From assembly GCF_019649055.1 (NCBI RefSeq), contig NW_026570271.1, positions 372,001-436,000 of the forward strand: a stretch of 64,000 bases of DNA, in the 5' to 3' direction. The stretch comes from Paramacrobiotus metropolitanus. Lineage: Eukaryota; Tardigrada; Eutardigrada; Parachela; Macrobiotidae. Below, one piece after another: positions 59,592-64,000 of the stretch. The notes below the pieces were generated by a model. The model was not told the DNA's origin. It saw only the letters and a list, made by a program, of their open reading frames with translations, and searched no databases. Every line of letters begins with the position of its first letter. Position 1 is the stretch's first letter. The position numbers and the translations under genes were made by a program.

Positions 59592-60590
59592 ATGGCACCT
59601 GAACCTGACATTCCAAACCGCGGACGCGGGCGACCACGTGGCACCGGTCGCGGGATTACGCGAAGCAAGCGGCTTGCAGGAAGACGTGTGGGCGTTAGTC
59701 AAGGTGTCACAAAAAAGAAACCAACGGTGGAACAAGAACTTGCTCAGCTAAAAAAGCAAATTTCGGACCTATCGGCGTCGGTAGCGAAAGTCGTCCCTGC
59801 TACTGACGATAGCGTTCGATCCTTCTCACCAAGAACTCGCAAGATTCGAATCCAGGACGCCGGCAAAGTAAATGCACCGCAGCTCCACCTACGGGACATG
59901 TCTCCTGTTTCCGATCCAGGTAAAGATTTCAATACAGATGGCGCTACTGAGATCGAATTCATTGGTACTAGTAGTGCTATAGCTGTAACCCGGAAAGCTG
60001 CAGCAGTACTTGAGGCTCTACCGCAGAACGTTAAGAGTCTCTTGCTACCAGTCGAAAATACTCTGCTGCCGAAGCTGTTCAGTAAAAAGGAATTCGTCCA
60101 TCTTCCCGATCTACTACTGCTCAGCTGTGCTCCTCAAATGCCGTCTACGTCAAAAAATCCAGCTGGTAAAACCGTGCAGATTCGAGACTTTATTCAGTGG
60201 ATGAGAGCGTTTTCAGTGCTGAAAATGTATCGGTGTGCCATATACCCTGAGCTGGACCTACCCATGATGAAGTACGTAGACCATATCGCGCAGATAGCGG
60301 CACTGAAAGGAATCACTACTGACCAGTGGCTTGCCTACGACCGGCAGTTCCGGTTAGCTGTGTGCCGTAACCCGAATGATGCAATGCAGTGGTTACGCAG
60401 AAATGATGATGCTTATACCGAGTATTTAATGCAACCACTTGGGCATGACGCTGGTCAACCCACAGGCGGTGTAGTGAAAAATACTGTAGTTCAGTGCTAT
60501 AATTGTTTAGAATTCGGACACATCAGACCTGAATGTCCGACATTGCACAACAGCACCAGCAACCGTCGTCCTTCATGGGTTGGGCAGTAG
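59592..60590 (+). CDS. DIRS-like gag with CCHC knuckle
   Basis: The ATG at 59592 begins a 332-residue frame. The basic start RGRGRPRGTGRG is like an AT-hook. A short predicted coiled coil (VEQELAQLKKQISDLS) follows, then a globular part, then a zinc knuckle C-x2-C-x4-H-x4-C at residues 302-315. The TAG at 60588-60590 is followed by 61 further open codons in the same frame with a second Cys/His cluster (CHLWNKGHC... and CANCGQRED), ending at TGA 60774-60776. Other DIRS gag proteins often have such a second cluster, so the TAG is either a lesion or a read-through point. Confidence 0.8.
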   Translation: MAPEPDIPNRGRGRPRGTGRGITRSKRLAGRRVGVSQGVTKKKPTVEQELAQLKKQISDLSASVAKVVPATDDSVRSFSPRTRKIRIQDAGKVNAPQLHLRDMSPVSDPGKDFNTDGATEIEFIGTSSAIAVTRKAAAVLEALPQNVKSLLLPVENTLLPKLFSKKEFVHLPDLLLLSCAPQMPSTSKNPAGKTVQIRDFIQWMRAFSVLKMYRCAIYPELDLPMMKYVDHIAQIAALKGITTDQWLAYDRQFRLAVCRNPNDAMQWLRRNDDAYTEYLMQPLGHDAGQPTGGVVKNTVVQCYNCLEFGHIRPECPTLHNSTSNRRPSWVGQ

Positions 60591-60776
60591 TTTCTTAGCC
60601 TCCCCGCTGGTAGCGGGGGAGCAAAAGTGGACGAAGTGTGCCACCTCTGGAATAAAGGTCACTGCACTGCCGGGCTGTTCTGCCGATACGGTCGTCAACA
60701 CCGATGCGCCAACTGTGGTCAACGTGAAGACCGCGATTTCCAGTGCAAATTAAAAGCAAGCAACAGTGCCCAGTGA
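60591..60776 (+). pseudogene. Gag extension behind an in-frame TAG
   Basis: Open in gag frame with VCHLWNKGHCTAGLFCRYG then HRCANCGQRED: six Cys and three His in about 30 residues, a clear zinc-binding cluster. It overlaps the start of the RT frame by about 23 bases. Confidence 0.6.
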
Positions 60777-61288
60777 CATCATTACCCCGTTGAAAGCTGA
60801 AGCCTTTGCAAGCCATCTTATCGAACATCCAGATCAGGAATATGTTTCTTATATATTGCACATATTACGGCACGGCGCAGATATTGGCTATCGCGGCCCT
60901 AATCGAAGCTTGTCCACACCCAATGCCGCATCTGCCCGCATGTATTCGGAGCATTTACAAGCGCAGATTAATACGGAAATATCCTTAATGCATTCAGTGG
61001 GTCCATTTACCAGTCCGCCATTTCCAGTGTTCATTGTTAATTCGCTAGGTGTACAACCAAAGCCGGACGGCAAATTCCGCATATTGATGGATATGTCCCG
61101 GCCTCCAGGTGAAAGTGTTAATGATTACATCAGCAAGGACGATTATTCACTTGCGTTCTGCACAGTGGACGACGCAGTACGCATGCTTATAAAGTTGAGA
61201 ATAGGCGCCTTTATGGCTAAATTTGACCTTCAGCATGCTTTTCGCCTTGTCCCTCTTAGACCTGCTGATTGGCACTTATTGGGTTATA
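60754..61288 (+). CDS. DIRS-like RT, N-terminal part, cut by an insertion
   Basis: The frame opens after a TAA at 60751-60753 and has no ATG near its start (first usable codon GTG at 60766), so expression would need frameshifting from gag. RT features: SLGVQPKPDGKFRILMDMS (fingers) and KFDLQHAFRLVPLRPADW (motif A, with the catalytic Asp in KFDL). It runs into the inserted element after LLGY. Confidence 0.75.
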
Positions 61289-62586
61289 CGAGGGTTGTTA
61301 GTTATGTTCTGTCGTATTAGTTTTATCTATTTTTGGATTCTTGCAATTACTATATTATTTTCATATAACTATTACTAAACTTCTAATGCATCGTTTTCAT
61401 CTGTTGCCAGATTTGTAAATATGATACAAAAAAGTTATAAATTTTTGTAACGAAGACACCTTGGAAATTTCGTTTAATTTTCTTATTTTTTGATATTTCA
61501 TTTCTCTGCAACGAATCTTTCCCATTCGGAAAAATTTTGAACCTGTGCAGGATCAAGCTTATCAAATATATAGGTTACATGAATATCCGAACTAAGGATT
61601 AAGCAAAACAATTTTTTTTAATATTTAGTGGCTTTTGGTTTGGGTCCGTTGTGGTGCCAATTACACCGGTCGACCAACTCCCGCCTCCATTTTTTCGCGT
61701 TTTTTCAAAGAAAGTTGTCAAGGTATTTGCAGATTACTGTAAGCGGTTGATAGTTAGTTCCGACAGAAAAGGCTTCTGCAAATATATTCATTGCTGCGAG
61801 GCGCACCAACATAAACGTTTCTTCGAATGCGTTTTGGCTCTTGGTCTCGCACTCCATTGACAGAACCCTGTTCTGTTCTGCTGCTTCCACCAAGTATGGC
61901 GCCAAGCAAATCAGGATCTGTCGTGAGTGTAGTCTTAGAATTGATGGCTAAATGAAAGAAGTTTGGCTTTGTTAAGGAGCATTAATTGTAAAAGCACCCG
62001 TAACCACTAGTCAGCGCAAGTGGTGCCCGACGGTACTCCGCCTTGCTGAAAATCAGATCCACGCTCAATACAGATTCTGTTACTGGGGATCTGCTCTATG
62101 ATTCCCTGTCCATCCATCGGACAAACACATTTGGGGATCGGTGTCTGCCAAGCGCAACAGGATGGCTTGCTATTTTAGGTTCCTCAACAAACAGACCGTT
62201 CCGATCTGCTCTCGCCATCCCTTGTTAAAATTCCAGAATAAAAACGACAAGACAAGCGGTCAGTAGTTCACGCAGAAGAACATTTAATCCCCAACATAAC
62301 AAGCACTTCAGATAGTCAATGGGTTGCATCCCAATTTTTTTTAAAATTTTAATGCGAAATAGCGCAAGCCAACGTTCAGGTGTTAATGCGCCATTTTTTA
62401 ACTGCGAATTAAATTTGGTGCGAGTGAGTCGTTCTCTGACTCACGCTGACTGCCACCGAGAGCGGCCATTGACTCGACCATTAGCCTACTATTACAGTTA
62501 TGATATGCTCTACTTTTTAATAATAATTTCATATTTTTAATTTCATAACTAATATACGCACGACAGAACAAAACTAACAACCCTCG
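61289..62586. mobile_element. TA-target insertion inside the RT gene
   Basis: Inverted ends of 27 bp (starting CGAGGGTTGTTAGTT, one mismatch, ending TGTTCTGTCGT) are flanked by TA (61287-61288 and 62587-62588). Leaving out the insert and one TA puts both RT halves in the same frame. No transposase is recognised in the 1298 bp, so it is probably non-autonomous. Confidence 0.85.
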
Positions 62587-62587
62587 T

Positions 62588-63682
62588 ATGTGCAACGGTT
62601 ATTACTATTTCGATATTGTCCTTCCTTTTGGTTCTCGCTCTTCACCGTTTCTATTCTGTCTAATTTCAGATGCAGTACATTGGATTTTTGTGAATGTCAG
62701 TGGCCATATCTTTATGCTGCGCTATGTAGATGATTTCTTTTTTGCAACAGCACCTAATAAGCAACTCTGCTCCACGCTTATGATTAAATTTACCGAATTG
62801 TGCACAGCGCTTGGTGTCCCTCTGGCTACTAAGAAAACTGAAGGCCCGTCTACCTCTTTGAAATTTCTTGGAATTGTACTTGATTCCGTTGCACAAACGT
62901 TTAGTTTACCGCATGGAAAACTGAATGAAATCATTGCTCTTCTTAACACGTGGAAGTCTAAAACCGCATGCAACCGTACTGAACTGCAAAGCTTAATAGG
63001 CTCTCTTATGTTCGCCTCTAAATGCGTGCCTGTTGGTCGGCTGTTCACAAGACGGCTTATTTCGCAATTGTCACTGGTCAAGAGTGCAACTAAAAACGAA
63101 GTAAAGCTCGGTGAAGATTTCCAGAGAGATGTTGACTGGTGGCTTGAATTTCTCCCGAAATGGAACGGAACAGCTAAATTTCTTGAACCGGACTGGACTC
63201 GCTGTGATACGATTCAGTTATACACTGATGCGTCTGCTACCATCGGTTGCGCCGGATACTTCAGTGGAGCACGGTTTCAGATACGTTGGCCAGCCTTTAT
63301 ACTTAATGCACAGCTATCAATCGAGTGCCTTGAGATGATTCCCATACTTGTCGCTCTGACATTATGGGGACAACAGTTAAGCGGTCGGAAAGTAATTTTC
63401 CACTGTGATAATCTCGGCGCTTCGCAAGCTTGGGAACACTATAAATCTCGCTGCAAAGTTGTCCTTGAAATAATGCGGCGTATGGTGGCCATTGCAGCTC
63501 GGCTTAATTTCACAATCACAATTAAGCACATTTCCGGTATCAACAATAACATTGCTGATTCTCTATCCCGGTTTCAGATGAAGCGATTTACCAGCCTAGC
63601 GCCGAATGCAGATCTAAATCCGCTGTCTGTGCCGGAAAATGTGTTAATCGATCTTTACAATTATCATCTGCTTCGTCGTTAG
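62588..63682 (+). CDS. DIRS-like RT C-terminal part and RNase H
   Basis: 364 open residues. The RT continues with LPFGSRSSPFLF (motif B) and YVDD at residues 46-49 (motif C, catalytic Asp pair), then thumb sequence with LKFLGIVLDS. RNase H follows, with LYTDASATIGCAGYF around residue 214 and the late motif INNNIADSLSR. No ATG of its own is expected; the apparent start is the insertion junction. Confidence 0.85.
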   Translation: MCNGYYYFDIVLPFGSRSSPFLFCLISDAVHWIFVNVSGHIFMLRYVDDFFFATAPNKQLCSTLMIKFTELCTALGVPLATKKTEGPSTSLKFLGIVLDSVAQTFSLPHGKLNEIIALLNTWKSKTACNRTELQSLIGSLMFASKCVPVGRLFTRRLISQLSLVKSATKNEVKLGEDFQRDVDWWLEFLPKWNGTAKFLEPDWTRCDTIQLYTDASATIGCAGYFSGARFQIRWPAFILNAQLSIECLEMIPILVALTLWGQQLSGRKVIFHCDNLGASQAWEHYKSRCKVVLEIMRRMVAIAARLNFTITIKHISGINNNIADSLSRFQMKRFTSLAPNADLNPLSVPENVLIDLYNYHLLRR

Positions 63683-64000
63683 CTTGTCTTAACAAAACGG
63701 TTGAAAGTTTACGGTATCATCATATTGCACCTTCCTCTAGAAAAACTTATCGAAGTGGCATAAATAAATTTACTGAGTTTTGCCAGTTGTTTCGGTTATC
63801 TCCGCTGAGCATCACAGAGGACGTAGTAGTACGGTATATTGCATTCCTTTTTAACTGTGGTATTTTTTATTCGTCTGTTAAAGTTTATTTATCCGCTCTT
63901 CACAACTCACTGAAAGAAAATGGTACACCTATTGACTTCAGTACACCGAATATTTCACAATGCCTCACCGGTTTTAAGCGCTTACGAGGCACTAATGTTG
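63559..64000 (+). CDS. DIRS-like tyrosine recombinase, N-terminal part
   Basis: The frame opens after a TGA at 63556-63558, overlaps the RNase H end by about 120 bases and continues past the window. APSSRKTYRSGINKFTEFCQ and VVVRYIAFLF...VKVYLSALHN are the SAM-like N-terminal DNA-binding domain of this recombinase family. The catalytic R-H-R-Y residues would be beyond 64000. No ATG is visible in the overlap. Confidence 0.75.

Larger units (their letters stand above)
59592..64000 (+). mobile_element. DIRS-like retrotransposon (gag, RT-RNase H, tyrosine recombinase), right end outside window
   Basis: The order gag with zinc knuckle, RT and RNase H, then a tyrosine recombinase overlapping the RNase H frame is diagnostic of the DIRS order of YR retrotransposons. 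The RT carries a 1.3-kb insertion at 61289-62586. No methyltransferase domain is seen in the part available. It lies opposite to the host genes, close upstream of the Z5 finger exon. Confidence 0.85.

Overview
This window reads as genomic DNA of an invertebrate-type animal. The genes are split by GT-AG introns, there are AATAAA poly(A) signals and TATA-like boxes, the non-coding DNA is AT-rich, and there are several kinds of eukaryotic mobile element: a DIRS-like tyrosine-recombinase retrotransposon, a miniature LTR element, a foldback element, and TA- and probable TTAA-target MITEs. I see no bacterial operons, rRNA, convincing tRNA or CRISPR. I cannot name the species; a small ecdysozoan such as a tardigrade is only a guess.

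The host genes form a one-sided cluster. Every gene or gene remnant that I can support, apart from the retrotransposon ORFs, lies on the minus strand. Two related families alternate. Family Z has one long first exon with two or three short helix-turn-helix (HTH) units and a second exon with a pair of CxxC zinc fingers. Its members are Z1 (9266-7195), Z2 (17133-14457), Z4 (55087-53163), the Z5 finger exon (58547-58108) and decayed copies at 51.6-48.9 kb and 35.4-35.3 kb. Family U has seven exons: five HTH units in exon 1 (four in the damaged copy), further HTH-like units in exons 2 and 6, and a Ulp1/SENP-type (C48) cysteine protease domain in exon 7 with H, D, Q and C all visible. Copy U2 (44749-36380) is nearly complete. 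Copy U1 (28324-22250) has frameshifts in exons 1 and 4 but keeps an intact protease exon. U1 and U2 sit in a segmental duplication that includes promoter and 3' flank. The Z splice junction and most U junctions are phase 1, so HTH arrays and 3' domains look like exchangeable modules.

Layout: 1-7 kb repeats and MITEs; 7-9.3 kb Z1; 11.7-14.0 kb foldback element with a nested MITE; 14.5-17.1 kb Z2; 17.7-18.9 kb MITEs and a strong hairpin; 22.2-28.6 kb U1; 33.1-34.4 kb miniature LTR element; 35.3 kb Z remnant; 36.3-45.1 kb U2 with a MITE and a 45-bp minisatellite in its introns; 45.7-46.3 kb inverted-repeat element; 48.9-51.6 kb Z remnant interrupted by a TA-target element; 53.2-55.1 kb Z4; 56.3-57.3 kb a possible two-exon gene end; 58.1-58.5 kb Z5 finger exon; 59.6 kb to the end a plus-strand DIRS-like element whose RT is split by a 1.3-kb TA-target insertion.

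The Z and U proteins are best described as a lineage-specific set of modular DNA-binding proteins, one branch of which carries a SUMO/ubiquitin-like protease domain. DNA binding and protease activity are inferred from the domains. The biological role is unknown.
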